Source of the DNA: SpSt-501 sp037481615
Lineage (GTDB): Bacteria > Desulfobacterota > Desulfobacteria > Desulfobacterales > SpSt-501
Direction: 5' to 3' (one strand)
Assembly (NCBI GenBank): GCA_037481615.1
Contig: JBBFLI010000008.1
DNA: 64,000 bases
Numbering within the stretch: the first letter of the stretch is position 1; each line of letters opens with the position of its first letter. The notes below the pieces were generated by a model. That model did not search any database. It was not told the DNA's origin and worked only from the letters and a program-made list of their open reading frames with translations. Position numbers and translations under genes: made by a program. Positions 17,156 through 26,572 of the stretch are shown here, piece after piece.

Positions 17156-18540
17156 CGGATCACCTCCATGGCTTGTCCAGTATGGTTTTGCCACCCCCTC
17201 CTCACAACGGCATTTCGGGTCGGTCTTGTCTTAAGCAATGAGTCATTTTCCTTCTTGTCTGTACAAAGCGTGGGCAGAGCGGCGATCATCGCCAAAAGCG
17301 CAAACCAGTAGATGATCATCTGGTCGAAATAGGATACCCCAAAGAAACTGATTACATGTGTGAAAAGAGAGACGCCAAGGCCCCAGACCCAGAGCGCATC
17401 CACTGGCCTTGCGCTTGCCGTTGCCTTGACCTTCAGTGCCTTCCCCACGCGCCCAAAGGCATAGGCTACAAGCACGATAAACAGCATCATCGTCAAGAGG
17501 CCCCCATCGACACCCTGGGCGATAAACTGGTTCGTAATATCGGCCTTATTGTATAGGCGAAGCGTATACGGCATCCAATGCGCCGTTTCGCTGGTCCCCA
17601 TGAGCCACCACTCGTCCCATCTGGTCACGAACTGGTTGATCAGCTCGGAGCGGTGCCAGCCTGTGCCGCCGACAATCCCGCTCGCTCTGCCGATCAGGTA
17701 CCACACGGGAGCCTTCATGGCGAGGTGAAGGCAGGCAGCGGCTGCGAAAACGAGCCATCGAACAGCCCTCATGTTTTGCCTGATTTTCCATGCCGCAAGT
17801 CCGATCCACGCCGCAACGAATGAAAGAACAGGCCCGCCCGAGGCGGATAGAAAGGCCACGGCGGTCGCCGCCGCCGCAGCCAGGGCGGCACTTACCCGAC
17901 TCCTTCCCGAGAGCCACATCCCCACGAAGACCGGCATCATCACCGCGCCGAACGTTCCCGCCAGTATGGCATGCCTGAAGGGTCCCTGGCACCTGAGACG
18001 TCCTTCCCTGACCCAGGTGTATTCCTCCACCCCGCCGAAGTAGGAATACAGGTTTCGCCCCGTGCTCTTTTCAATCAGCATCATGGCGGCAATCGGGAGG
18101 GTGATCATCGCCAGAACCTTCAGCATGCGCAAGATATCCGCCTCATCTCTGATCAAGAAACGGAAAAAAAAATAGAGGCCCAGCGCATTATAGGCAAACC
18201 CCAGCCGGTTGATGAAGGCCTGTGTGGTACCCTCTCGAAGCGTATAAAAAAACACGTTGGATGCCACCCAAAAAATCAGGACCTTGTCGATCTGATGCAG
18301 CTTGAGGCCCCGCAGTTCCCCACGAAAGACAAGCCTCACCATCCCGAAAAGCACCATGATTCGCATGATGCTGAAATGCAGGCCCGCTACATACCAGATC
18401 TGGCCCAAGGTCACCGTGACACCGATTGCCAGCATGGGTATAGGAGCGTGCTTTCGTGGAAGCAAAAGCGTGGCTACCCCGAACAGGAGGGTGACGGCTA
18501 AGCCCAAGCCGTTGATGGTCGTGGCGTCGGCGGATTCCAT
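17152..18540 (-). CDS. O-antigen ligase/polymerase-like membrane protein
   Basis: 462 residues, around 11-12 helices. A long periplasmic-type loop containing GGTGWHRSELINQFVTRW resembles the Wzy/WaaL loop, and CQGPFRHAILAGTFGA is a common O-antigen ligase family block. It probably polymerises repeat units or ligates glycan to an acceptor on the periplasmic side. The last codon overlaps the beta-helix gene start (ATGA, 17152-17155). A perfect CACCCCGCGGGGTG palindrome lies at 18568-18581 upstream. Confidence 0.82.
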   Translation of the reverse strand: MESADATTINGLGLAVTLLFGVATLLLPRKHAPIPMLAIGVTVTLGQIWYVAGLHFSIMRIMVLFGMVRLVFRGELRGLKLHQIDKVLIFWVASNVFFYTLREGTTQAFINRLGFAYNALGLYFFFRFLIRDEADILRMLKVLAMITLPIAAMMLIEKSTGRNLYSYFGGVEEYTWVREGRLRCQGPFRHAILAGTFGAVMMPVFVGMWLSGRSRVSAALAAAAATAVAFLSASGGPVLSFVAAWIGLAAWKIRQNMRAVRWLVFAAAACLHLAMKAPVWYLIGRASGIVGGTGWHRSELINQFVTRWDEWWLMGTSETAHWMPYTLRLYNKADITNQFIAQGVDGGLLTMMLFIVLVAYAFGRVGKALKVKATASARPVDALWVWGLGVSLFTHVISFFGVSYFDQMIIYWFALLAMIAALPTLCTDKKENDSLLKTRPTRNAVVRRGWQNHTGQAMEVIR

Positions 18541-18567
18541 CTATTTTACAGGCCCTTATACACTCTG

Positions 18568-18581
18568 CACCCCGCGGGGTG
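18568..18581. repeat. 14-bp perfect palindrome CACCCCGCGGGGTG
   Basis: It sits in the 62-base gap between a glycosyltransferase gene and the polymerase-like gene. It could be an RNA hairpin without U-run or a protein-binding site; nothing further supports either. Confidence 0.35.
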
Positions 18582-18602
18582 GCTTATAATCGGCGGTCTT
18601 GT

Positions 18603-19604
18603 TCATCGATCCGCCGGCGCAGTCTTACCCGCCCGCATTTTGACCGTGAGGGCGCTTTTGATGCATGCGGCATCTTTTGCCAGAATCCCCGAAGCTTTCT
18701 GACGATTCCCCAGGATATAGATGACTCCAGCCTTCAAGAAGCGTAAAACGTGTCGCATTAAAAGAATGCCTAGAATCAATGTGGTTTCAAGTCTCGTGTG
18801 ATGCTTCTCCCAGTATTGCAAAATCGCTCGTTCCTGCTGTACCGCGGAAGGCACGGACACCTTTTCACTGCTTTTCCCTCCGTGGTGCACCGCTTCCGTT
18901 TCCGGGTTGAAGACGATTTTCCACCCTCGATCCCGGAGGCGCCTGCACAGATCCACGTCTTCCGAGTACATGAAGAATCGTTCGTCCAAGGGCCCTGCCC
19001 CCTGTATTGCGGCCCTCCGAACGGCGAGAAAGCATCCGGAAAGGGCCTCCACTTCCCTTCGACTGCCATGGTCGAAATAGCTCATCAGTTCGTTGCTGAA
19101 CCATGAGCTCCTCGGAAACAATCGATGCAGCCCGAGGGCGAAGCAAAGGTTGTTCCACAGGGTGGGAAGCTTACGGCAGGAGTGCTGTACGGTACCGTCG
19201 GCATTGAGGATGCGTGGCCCGCAGAGCCCGACGCCGGGATTGTCGTCCATGAAGCGGCAGAGATTCCCTATGCAGTCGTCCAGAAACTCGACGTCCGGGT
19301 TGACCAGAAAGAGGTACTCCCCCCGCGCGCACAGGACACCCTGGTTGTTCGCTCGCGCAAAACCTTCGTTTCTCTCGTTTTTGATCAACCGGACTTGCGG
19401 GTAGCGCCTTTCAACCTCTTTGGGTGTACCGTCTGTCGAGGCGTTGTCCACAACGATCCATTCCACATCGCGAATGCGCGTCCGGTTGAACATGCTCTCC
19501 AGGCACTTCAGAAGGTAGTCTCGGCAATTATAGCTCACCACGATGACCGAGGCCTTGATCGGGCTGCCTCCATCGTTTCCCTGGTCCGCCCCGTGGCCCT
19601 TCAT
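18603..19604 (-). CDS. Glycosyltransferase family 2
   Basis: 333 residues. GT-A fold: SVIVVSYNCRDYLLKCLE at the N-terminus, VDNASTDGT, the metal-binding region FLVNPDVEF, and the acceptor-side MYSEDVDLCRRLRDRGW. This dTDP-rhamnosyltransferase-like group usually adds rhamnose or a similar sugar to the lipid-linked chain. A C-terminal hydrophobic stretch may tether it to the membrane. Last gene of a tight four-gene operon starting at 23031. Confidence 0.9.
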   Translation of the reverse strand: MKGHGADQGNDGGSPIKASVIVVSYNCRDYLLKCLESMFNRTRIRDVEWIVVDNASTDGTPKEVERRYPQVRLIKNERNEGFARANNQGVLCARGEYLFLVNPDVEFLDDCIGNLCRFMDDNPGVGLCGPRILNADGTVQHSCRKLPTLWNNLCFALGLHRLFPRSSWFSNELMSYFDHGSRREVEALSGCFLAVRRAAIQGAGPLDERFFMYSEDVDLCRRLRDRGWKIVFNPETEAVHHGGKSSEKVSVPSAVQQERAILQYWEKHHTRLETTLILGILLMRHVLRFLKAGVIYILGNRQKASGILAKDAACIKSALTVKMRAGKTAPADR

Positions 19605-19613
19605 GGGTTCCTC

Positions 19614-20498
19614 TCAGCTGGTCTTTCGGAGCACGTTCATCAGGCGCGCCCGCTGTTCCGAGCGCAGATACCGGACGAACTCCGCGGATACCGGCCGCCC
19701 CTCCCCGCGGAAGCAGGCCCAGGCATAACCCCACAGCCGCACTGCGCCCTGAAGAAACAATGGTTTTCGCCCCAACCAGCGCAGGCACTTGAGCAGCTCA
19801 AAGAGGGGGTGGCTCCCCATGGAATAAAACATCGTCCCCTCTCGAAAGCGCTCCTGTGCCCAGCCGCGGTTCGCTTCGCCCACCTTGTGATGAAAAACCT
19901 GCAGGGTGGCGACAGAGGCGGTCTGCCAGCCTTTCATGCGTGCGGCCACGACAGCGATCGTGTCTTCGCCGCCCCAGCGGTTGAGTACATAGCCGCCGAT
20001 TTGTTCAAAGCACTCCCTGCGAAACAATTGCACGGCCCCCGGGACATACCTCTCTTCGCTCAAATATCGGGGTACGAATTTGCCGTTGTACGGTTCATAC
20101 AGCCTCCCGCCTGCTACACCCAGATGCGGGTTTTTCCTGAAGATTTCCAGAAGCTCTTGAAAGTAGCCCGGCCCGAAGGTGATGTCGGCATCAAGGTTTC
20201 CGATGAAATCGTAATGCAGCCCTTGCAGCAGTTCCCGGCCCCTATGCAGCGCCTGCACTTTTTTCGCGAAATCGACTCCCCCCCGCCGCTCACCCGTGCG
20301 GGCATAGGCGATAAATTCTGCCGCGCCGGCGTATCGCTGAACGATGCGATCCGTCTCGTCCGTCGATCCGTCGCTCACGATGACCCAGCGTAGCGGTCGG
20401 TGGGATTGCAGAAGAACGGATCGGATCGTCCCCTCGATGAAGGCCGCCTCGTTTCTGGCGGCGGTGAGCAGGACGTAATCTGTTCCTCCCTGTGGCAT
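19614..20498 (-). CDS. Glycosyltransferase family 2
   Basis: 294 residues from the ATG at 20498, which directly follows the previous gene's stop at 20501; an in-frame upstream extension to 20735 overlaps that gene and lacks domain sequence. Motifs: YVLLTAARNEAAFIEGTI, VSDGSTDET, GNLDADITF (DxD-type metal site), and GGEDTIAV. It should transfer a sugar from a nucleotide donor; the specific sugar is not readable. Confidence 0.88.
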   Translation of the reverse strand: MPQGGTDYVLLTAARNEAAFIEGTIRSVLLQSHRPLRWVIVSDGSTDETDRIVQRYAGAAEFIAYARTGERRGGVDFAKKVQALHRGRELLQGLHYDFIGNLDADITFGPGYFQELLEIFRKNPHLGVAGGRLYEPYNGKFVPRYLSEERYVPGAVQLFRRECFEQIGGYVLNRWGGEDTIAVVAARMKGWQTASVATLQVFHHKVGEANRGWAQERFREGTMFYSMGSHPLFELLKCLRWLGRKPLFLQGAVRLWGYAWACFRGEGRPVSAEFVRYLRSEQRARLMNVLRKTS

Positions 20499-20500
20499 GC

Positions 20501-21739
20501 TCAGGCATCGAAGCGGTTCAGGTAACGGCGCACGATCATCCGGCGGGCCGTCCCCGCCACCACCCGGAACTTCCGGAAAGACGGAAGCCCCCGCCAGAGG
20601 GCCTTCGCATTCAGCCCATGGTAGTCGGGCTGCGGCCACCCCATGAGCCTCAGGGCGAGAAGGCGGCCGAAGAGCTCCATCCTCCGGTTCTGAAGCCCCT
20701 GGCCGGACAGGATTTTGTCCGGAGACGACGGCCAAACCTCAAGATATCGGTCTTTCACGGCATTCTCCAATATCCTCTTTCCCCGCGCGGTACGGACGAC
20801 CACCACCGAAAGGCCTGGTTTTTGACCGTTGTCGTAAAGATGCCAGGCATCCCCGCAGGCGATATCGGAAAAATCCCCCATCCCGTCGGGGCAAAGGTTG
20901 CATCGCAGGGGCCTGCGGTATGCCGCAAGCTTCCCCCATGACTCCTGGTAAGTGAAAGATCGCGATGCCCGACCTCCGTCATAGAAGACCTCGAAGCTTC
21001 CGGGCCATCCACAACCCCGGTAGCGGATGGAAGTTACGGTCTCGGGCGCTATACCCGACTCAGTCAGAAAGGCACGCGTCGCCCCGGAGACGGGGGTGCC
21101 CGCGCAGAAGAACGAGAGAACGAGACTTAGTCGCTCGTCCAGGGCGGGCCATCGGGCGCGAAGGGCATACACGGCAGCGGCGTCGCAGGGCTTGCCGACG
21201 AACAACCAATCGCGATCGCTCCGGGCGATCTCCTGAATGGAGTCGCACGGCGAAGACGGCGCATAGCGCGACCCGGCGTGCTCGAGAATCCCCCGGCGGT
21301 TGGAGCTCACAACGCTTCGATTGTGCCATGGCACATCCGGGTCCATCCCGGTTTGCAGAACGAAGCCCGATTTCCCGGTTTCCAGGCAATACAGGGACAG
21401 GGCAGAAATCACGCCGCCGGATGAGCCCCGGAACCGCACCTCGGGGTCGGTCGCGTGGCCCTCATAGACGCCCAGACAGGGGCCAAGCAAGGGGTGCCAT
21501 TCACCTTCGTTTTCCCGCCGCAGGGCTTCATATTCAAGGCCGGCTCCCGGGCAAAAGGCGATGCATTCGCGGCACTCCCCGCATCCGCCGGCGGTAAACA
21601 CGGGATGAATGCCTGCGGTTTCGTCATGGAAAAGCTGCACGGCCCCCTTCCCGCAGAAAGCTGCACACGCGCCACAGCCGATGCAGAGCCGCGCCTCCAA
21701 GACACCGCCCAGCGTGCGGGGGCTCGAACCTTTCAGCAT
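20501..21739 (-). CDS. Coenzyme F420 hydrogenase/dehydrogenase beta-subunit family protein
   Basis: 412 residues from the ATG at 21739, which overlaps the pyruvyltransferase stop by 7 bases. The N-terminus has two 4Fe-4S-like clusters, CIGCGACAAFC (about residues 20-30) and CGECRECIAFC, followed by FrhB-type N and C domains (FRGSSGGVISALS; VGKPCDAAA; RCNLCPDGMGDFSDI). Such FrhB-like flavoproteins recur beside polysaccharide pyruvyltransferases in EPS clusters; the redox step, possibly on a sugar or lipid carrier, is not known. Confidence 0.85.
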   Translation of the reverse strand: MLKGSSPRTLGGVLEARLCIGCGACAAFCGKGAVQLFHDETAGIHPVFTAGGCGECRECIAFCPGAGLEYEALRRENEGEWHPLLGPCLGVYEGHATDPEVRFRGSSGGVISALSLYCLETGKSGFVLQTGMDPDVPWHNRSVVSSNRRGILEHAGSRYAPSSPCDSIQEIARSDRDWLFVGKPCDAAAVYALRARWPALDERLSLVLSFFCAGTPVSGATRAFLTESGIAPETVTSIRYRGCGWPGSFEVFYDGGRASRSFTYQESWGKLAAYRRPLRCNLCPDGMGDFSDIACGDAWHLYDNGQKPGLSVVVVRTARGKRILENAVKDRYLEVWPSSPDKILSGQGLQNRRMELFGRLLALRLMGWPQPDYHGLNAKALWRGLPSFRKFRVVAGTARRMIVRRYLNRFDA

Positions 21740-23031
21740 GGGACTTCCTTTTCCAGCAGGCTCGCGAACTCCTCGGCAAGCTGCTCCCGCAGCCGCGCTG
21801 CTTTGAAAGCGAGGCAAGGCCTCGTCTCCCGCCTCCGGCGGTAGAGCGAGAGCAGCTTCTCGACGGCACCGGCCGGGGTTTCCCTTCGTGCGTCGATCAC
21901 CATATCTCCCGCACCCACCGACTCGAAGACTCCCAGGAACTTGTCGCTGTAAGCCACGCCGGCGGCCGGAATACCCTGCGAAAGGGCGGCGATGCAGGCG
22001 TGCATGCGGGAGCCGATAAAAAACGAGCACTTCCCGATTGCGCCCTTGAGAACCTGCGGTCCATGGCTCCCCTGGAGGAGATGAACCCGGCCGGGAAATC
22101 CGCCGAGGGAGTCACACAGCCTCCGGCAGGCGCAAGGGTCGCTCTCCACATCGCCCTCCGGGGCAAAGGTGTGCGGGATGAAAAGAAGGGCGCAGTCTGT
22201 CTCTTCGAGCAGCCTTTTCGCAGCCCGGTGAACGAACTCGCGGTAGTCCAGGGAAAGCCCGAACATGTTGTCGCGGCTGTAGCCTCCGCTGTAAAGCAGG
22301 CCGCTCACGTTGAAGCCGACGAGAGGCCGTCCCTTCGATACACCCAGCGGCGGTTCGATGGCCGTCGGGCCAGGCGGCTCCACCTCGAGTGCGAAGGCTA
22401 CGTCGGGGCAGAAGCGTATGCTCCCGCCGTCTGCAGCCATGCCGAGAAGGGCCCTGACGGCGTCAGGACCTTTCGGGTCGCGGCACAGGATGAGCCTTGC
22501 GCGATGGAGTACAAGTTTCGCCAGCCGGCGAGCCAGCCATGAACGGTAAGGGCCGTAGGTCTGAGGCAGGAGAACGAGCGGTTTGCCAAGAAGATGGACT
22601 GTCAGGCAGGCAACCGTGCCCACGAGCATCCGCTGGAGCCCGTAGAGGTCGCCGAAGCTGTCGCCCCCCCAGATGTCGCCGAAGAGATCCTGCCCCTGCA
22701 AGCCGGAAAGCCGGGCGTTCCACCGCAGCAGGGCGCGACGCCAGGTGGAAGAGGGGACCGCACGGTAGAGCAGGGCCGCGAGAAAAAGCCCCGCCAGATG
22801 AGTCCGAAAGCCGCCCCGTGGGGAGAGCCGGTAGTTGATGATCTGGATGTTGACCCCGCGGCCGCCCACCCGCGCCGTCTGCGGCCGATCGGACCGCTCG
22901 CCAATGAACATGGCGATCTCGGCATCAGGCGAAGCCTCTTTGATGAGTTTTACAAGCGATGTGCCCAGAGCCGTGACCCCCATGTTGCCGGTCGAAAGTG
23001 ACGCCCCCATGATGCAGACCCGTTTTGCCAT
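21733..23031 (-). CDS. Polysaccharide pyruvyl transferase family protein
   Basis: 432 residues. It begins MAKRVCIMGASLSTGNMGV, contains LLPQTYGPYRSWLARRLAK and LCRDPKGPDA in the middle, and the C-terminal signature FFIGSRMHACIAALSQGIPAAGVAYSDK (FFIGSRMHACIAALSQGIP, then AAGVAYSDK), all typical of the CsaB/WcaK group. It would add a ketal-linked pyruvate from phosphoenolpyruvate to a sugar. It is the first gene of the pyruvyltransferase/FrhB/GT2/GT2 operon; its start abuts a stop codon left by a deacetylase gene remnant. Confidence 0.88.
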   Translation of the reverse strand: MAKRVCIMGASLSTGNMGVTALGTSLVKLIKEASPDAEIAMFIGERSDRPQTARVGGRGVNIQIINYRLSPRGGFRTHLAGLFLAALLYRAVPSSTWRRALLRWNARLSGLQGQDLFGDIWGGDSFGDLYGLQRMLVGTVACLTVHLLGKPLVLLPQTYGPYRSWLARRLAKLVLHRARLILCRDPKGPDAVRALLGMAADGGSIRFCPDVAFALEVEPPGPTAIEPPLGVSKGRPLVGFNVSGLLYSGGYSRDNMFGLSLDYREFVHRAAKRLLEETDCALLFIPHTFAPEGDVESDPCACRRLCDSLGGFPGRVHLLQGSHGPQVLKGAIGKCSFFIGSRMHACIAALSQGIPAAGVAYSDKFLGVFESVGAGDMVIDARRETPAGAVEKLLSLYRRRRETRPCLAFKAARLREQLAEEFASLLEKEVPC

Positions 23032-23084
23032 TCAGAAACCCGCCCCCCCCCGCCGCCGCTTCGCGACCCTCTTCAAGAATTCCT
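23032..23084 (-). pseudogene. 3-prime remnant of a polysaccharide deacetylase gene
   Basis: The minus strand encodes KRVAKRRRGGAGF-stop, nearly the same as the end of the intact deacetylase at 24822 (RITKRLRGGAGF-stop). Nucleotide identity over about 40 bases is high, including TCAGAAACCCGCCC. Nothing upstream continues as a deacetylase, so this is a tail fragment. Confidence 0.6.
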
Positions 23085-24109
23085 TGTCACGGGAGCCGCA
23101 AGCTCGCCGATTCATGGTTAGGATTCCGTCGTTCGCACCCTTCAGAGGGTCGCTCTCGAGCTCGGGTGATCGCAGCGGGCCGGAAGGCCTCCGCCAGGGG
23201 TTGGCAGGGGATCGTCAGACGTCCCCGGCGCGGAAATGGCCGAGGCCTTGCCGCGGGCGGTCCATTCGGGGCCGAAAACCGGGCGGCACGCAGCCGACTT
23301 TTCGTGCACTTGGACGGCGAAGGCCTTCGTAGATGACAGCAGACGGCGCCCAGCGTCGGATGGCTTCCCCGGGCACTTTGCAGCCGCCGCGGCTCGCGTC
23401 GATCCTGAACCGGGATTTCGGGATTCTTCCACAGCAAGCCGCGGGGTCTTTAGATGGCCTTCCTCATCATCTCGCTTGGGAACCGGTTGGACAGTGGGCC
23501 GAGGAATTCTCAGGGCTTGTCGATGCGCTTGTCGCCACCGCAATGGCTGCGAATGCAAGAAAAGCCCTCGAGGCTTCATCGGAGGTCGCTCAGACTCGTA
23601 AACAAGCCTTGTTTCCCTTTCCGCATCGCAATTGGCGCCGTGATCCAGAGACGAGCCCTTATGTCTAATATTTTTGAATAAAAGCACTTCTCCCGATTGA
23701 GCCTGCAAATTTGCACCATCGTTCAAAAGAAGATCATTCAAAAAAGAAAGATCTCCGGAGGTGTGATTACCGCAATTTCGTACAGGCAGGAAAGTTCGTT
23801 AACCTTTGGACCCGCGGCATACCCGTTTAGGGCTGAAGACGATGAACCGGAAACCAATGCTTCAATAAGTTTCTGGGATAGATCGCGCGACCTGCGCCGA
23901 ACATCAAATGACGATTGCCTCGGAAAAGGGAATGAACGTTGTAATCGATTGAGCAAACCTCACGGCCTATGCACACCGTGATCGGGAAAGTTGCCGTATC
24001 TTGATTCATTTCACGAATTTTCACAGAGCGGCCCTCGTTCTTTTCCGATGCAATCGGCGTAACGAGATTTTTTGCGCGGTTCCGCATCACAGCATGTTAA
24101 AAGTGTCCT
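23085..24109. other. Gene-free, degraded region
   Basis: About 1 kb without a convincing gene. Short minus-strand frames exist but none shows a domain. Near 23150-23220, pieces such as PLAEAF and RSPELES in different minus frames faintly recall a family 4 glycosyltransferase C-terminus. I read the stretch as decayed EPS genes bordering the AT-rich block that follows. Confidence 0.5.
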
Positions 24110-24729
24110 CTAAAAACGGGGCAGCGGATTTCTGAATTCTTCTAGCTGCCCCTTCAATTCATCGATAGATTTTTCCCACCATTTTGATTGAAGCACATCC
24201 TCGATTTTTTCATCGGCAAATCGCTTTTTGATCAATCGAGCCGGATTTCCTTGATATACAGAATAAGGAGGAACGTCCCGATGAATGACCGCCCCCGCCC
24301 CAATGATTGCACCGGTTTCGATTTTATCCACGGAAGGCAGGATAATGGCGTTATGGCCGATCCAAACATCATGGCCGATCATCAGAGGTTTGTACTTAAC
24401 GAGGTCTTTATCCACAACTTTTAGAGACGAGTTGAAAAAAAAGGATGAGTTGATTTGTGATGTACCGGGTGATTTCTGTTTAATACTCTGGCGGTTCGTG
24501 CGATCGAAGTATAACGCCCGATAAAAGTATATTTGTCCATGTTTCCCGGAGCAAAACACCCTCCAAAAGTATATAATCCAACATCAACTTTATAGTATTT
24601 TATGAATATACGTCTTAAGGTGATTGAAAACATTTCCCCTTTTTCTTTCTTGATCACCGTACTTAGAATCAGATGTCGGATTCGACGGCTTCTTGCTTTG
24701 TAGAGGCCGATCATGAGTTCGGAGAACAT
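24110..24729 (-). pseudogene. Left-handed beta-helix O-acetyltransferase, frameshifted at A8 tract
   Basis: Two overlapping frames together make one CatB/WbbJ-type acetyltransferase of about 206 residues. The first part (from 24729) reads VGLYTFGGCFAPGNMDKY, FIGRYTSIA, RVLNRNHPVHHKSTHPFF; the second reads FFFNSSLKVVDKD, MIGHDVWIGHNAIILPSV, IGAGAVIHRDVPPYSVYQG, NPARLIKKRF. They join if the run of eight A (24435-24442; T on the coding strand) had nine. The active-site His lies in the first part and the acetyl-CoA coil in the second. Either a slippage-prone phase-variable gene, a fixed mutation or a homopolymer sequencing error. Confidence 0.75.
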
Positions 24730-24821
24730 GGCACTTTAAATGGATTCCGGTTCAACGCCATATCGGGTGAACAAACGTTTTTGTTTGCAGGTCAAAAAAA
24801 CCGTAATAAGCCTACTTCACC

Positions 24822-25715
24822 TCAGAAACCCGCCCCTCCCCGCAGCCGCTTCGTGATCCTCTGCGGCCAGGCAAGCCAGTCGTAGGCGCCTTCGAGCTTT
24901 GCCTGGAAAAGCTCTTCGTCGTCATGGGAATTCACGGGCAGGCGCCTGAGCGTGTAAGGGTCGTCACCCGCGGCCGCTGTGCCGATACGCGTGGTCACGG
25001 CCGCCCGGTACCCCGCTTGGACCAGAGCGTCACGGAAGAACGCCACGAAGTGAGGATCGTGCTCCGGGAAGGCATAGGCGTAGGAGAAGTTCAGGACAGG
25101 AAAACCTAACGCCTGTTCGATGGCGGCCTTGGCGTCTCTCATCTCTTGTTCGGCCGTCCGGCGGTCGACACGATAGAGTTGCACGTGGGAAACGGTGTGT
25201 GCCCCGAACTCGACTCCGTCGCTGCTCAGCTCGCGGGCTTCCCTCCAGGTAAGGCACTCCCGCCCGTTCAGCCTCCTTCGTTCATGGGAAATGAAACCCG
25301 TCGGTAGAAACATTGCCGCGGGAAAGCCGTATTCTTTCAAGATGGGCCAGGCATTATCGTAGAAATCACGGAGGCCGTCGTCGAAGGTAATGATGGCGAC
25401 CTTCTGCAAGGTCGTGGCGGCAGGCGGATATTCCTCTTCCGAACAGGCATAGGGGCGATGTTCCATATTCCGGCAAATCAGCGCTAGCGCATCTTTCATG
25501 GAGACGACCCGGTAGCCGTTTTCAGAAAGAAATTTCATCTGTTGTGCAAATATTTCGGGCAGCGTGTTTGTGCCGTAGTAGGGGTGCCGCCTCTCGCTGT
25601 CCGTCTCGGAGACGCTGTGATACATCAAGATGGGAATACGAAGTTTATTTTTAGGCCTTATAAAACGATCAATGAATCGAAAAAAATATATTGTAAAAAA
25701 CTTGTCCGATCGCAT
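24822..25715 (-). CDS. Polysaccharide deacetylase (NodB/CE4)
   Basis: 297 residues. ILMYHSVSE near residue 29, metal-binding TFDDGLRDFY near 113, HTVSHVQL near 176, all CE4 motifs; the paired Asp-Asp and His-x3-His-type residues are intact. An N-terminal hydrophobic stretch (FFTIYFFRFIDRF) may anchor it. It would remove N- or O-acetyl groups from a glycan. Its last ~15 codons are duplicated at 23032. The 5-prime end is AT-rich. Confidence 0.85.
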   Translation of the reverse strand: MRSDKFFTIYFFRFIDRFIRPKNKLRIPILMYHSVSETDSERRHPYYGTNTLPEIFAQQMKFLSENGYRVVSMKDALALICRNMEHRPYACSEEEYPPAATTLQKVAIITFDDGLRDFYDNAWPILKEYGFPAAMFLPTGFISHERRRLNGRECLTWREARELSSDGVEFGAHTVSHVQLYRVDRRTAEQEMRDAKAAIEQALGFPVLNFSYAYAFPEHDPHFVAFFRDALVQAGYRAAVTTRIGTAAAGDDPYTLRRLPVNSHDDEELFQAKLEGAYDWLAWPQRITKRLRGGAGF

Positions 25716-25851
25716 TTTTTTATTTCAATATGCCGGCTTACCCGATGTTATGCTCGTCTTCTTCTTATTCCGGCATCACGCCCCCGGGAAAACATGATGT
25801 TCTATTCTTTTCCTTTTCAATAAATTTTTTTTAGAATTTCTTTAAGGATTT

Positions 25852-26547
25852 TCAATAATGCAATAGATCTTCTTTATATTCTTCAAACACGAACTTTTTC
25901 TTAAAGAGAAACCATTTTTCTTTTCTAATCATGGTAGGGACAAATCCCTGGTTGATTGCGACCTTTATCGATGGGATATTATTGGGATTTATGAATGATA
26001 GAAACTTTCTGATTTTAAAGTTTTCGCGCTCAATTTCTATTATTTGATGTCTGGACTTTTGATGAATTCCTTTTCTTCTATAGGCAGGAAGCGTCAGCGC
26101 GTGTTCGAGTATCGCTTCTCCGGCGTGTAAAGCAGGGTATTCCCCCTTATAGTATAGCGCCAACTTCTCATTATCGCTAGAATCAAAAACCCACTGTACA
26201 TGGCAAGGATCAGAGCCGATAAATGATATGTATGCCCTGCCGATATCTAATTTGGCAAGCCTTTTTCTTCGCTCGACCCAGCCGGTTCCGACGCCGGCGT
26301 TTTTTAGTTTTTCAATAATTTCTATCAGCATTTGACCGGAGATTCTTTTTGTGATCAATTTACTTTCTTTTACTTTTCCATGTTCATGATAATTTTCTTT
26401 TACTTCTTTGCACAGGCACAGGCAGACTTCCTCCATGAACATCCTATGGTGTATAATTCGCCATAACTCGCTAAAGTTATGTAACAGCAAAATACTCTTC
26501 AGAAAAAGCCATTTATCAACAAGGTTGCGATTTAACATTCTCATCAT
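25852..26547 (-). CDS. GNAT-like N-acetyltransferase
   Basis: 231 residues, lysine-rich and encoded by distinctly AT-rich DNA. The acetyl-CoA binding segment ALTLPAYRRKGIHQKSR (compare R/Q-x-x-G-x-A/H) and a later FINPNNIPSIKVAINQGF block fit a GNAT fold. The N-terminal 80 residues are unassigned. It probably acylates an amino-sugar or an amino acid substituent of the EPS, by analogy with GNATs in such loci. No Shine-Dalgarno site is clear; the gene may be a recent arrival. Confidence 0.65.
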   Translation of the reverse strand: MMRMLNRNLVDKWLFLKSILLLHNFSELWRIIHHRMFMEEVCLCLCKEVKENYHEHGKVKESKLITKRISGQMLIEIIEKLKNAGVGTGWVERRKRLAKLDIGRAYISFIGSDPCHVQWVFDSSDNEKLALYYKGEYPALHAGEAILEHALTLPAYRRKGIHQKSRHQIIEIERENFKIRKFLSFINPNNIPSIKVAINQGFVPTMIRKEKWFLFKKKFVFEEYKEDLLHY

Positions 26548-26572
26548 TCGATCGCAGCCAGAGAACGACTTT

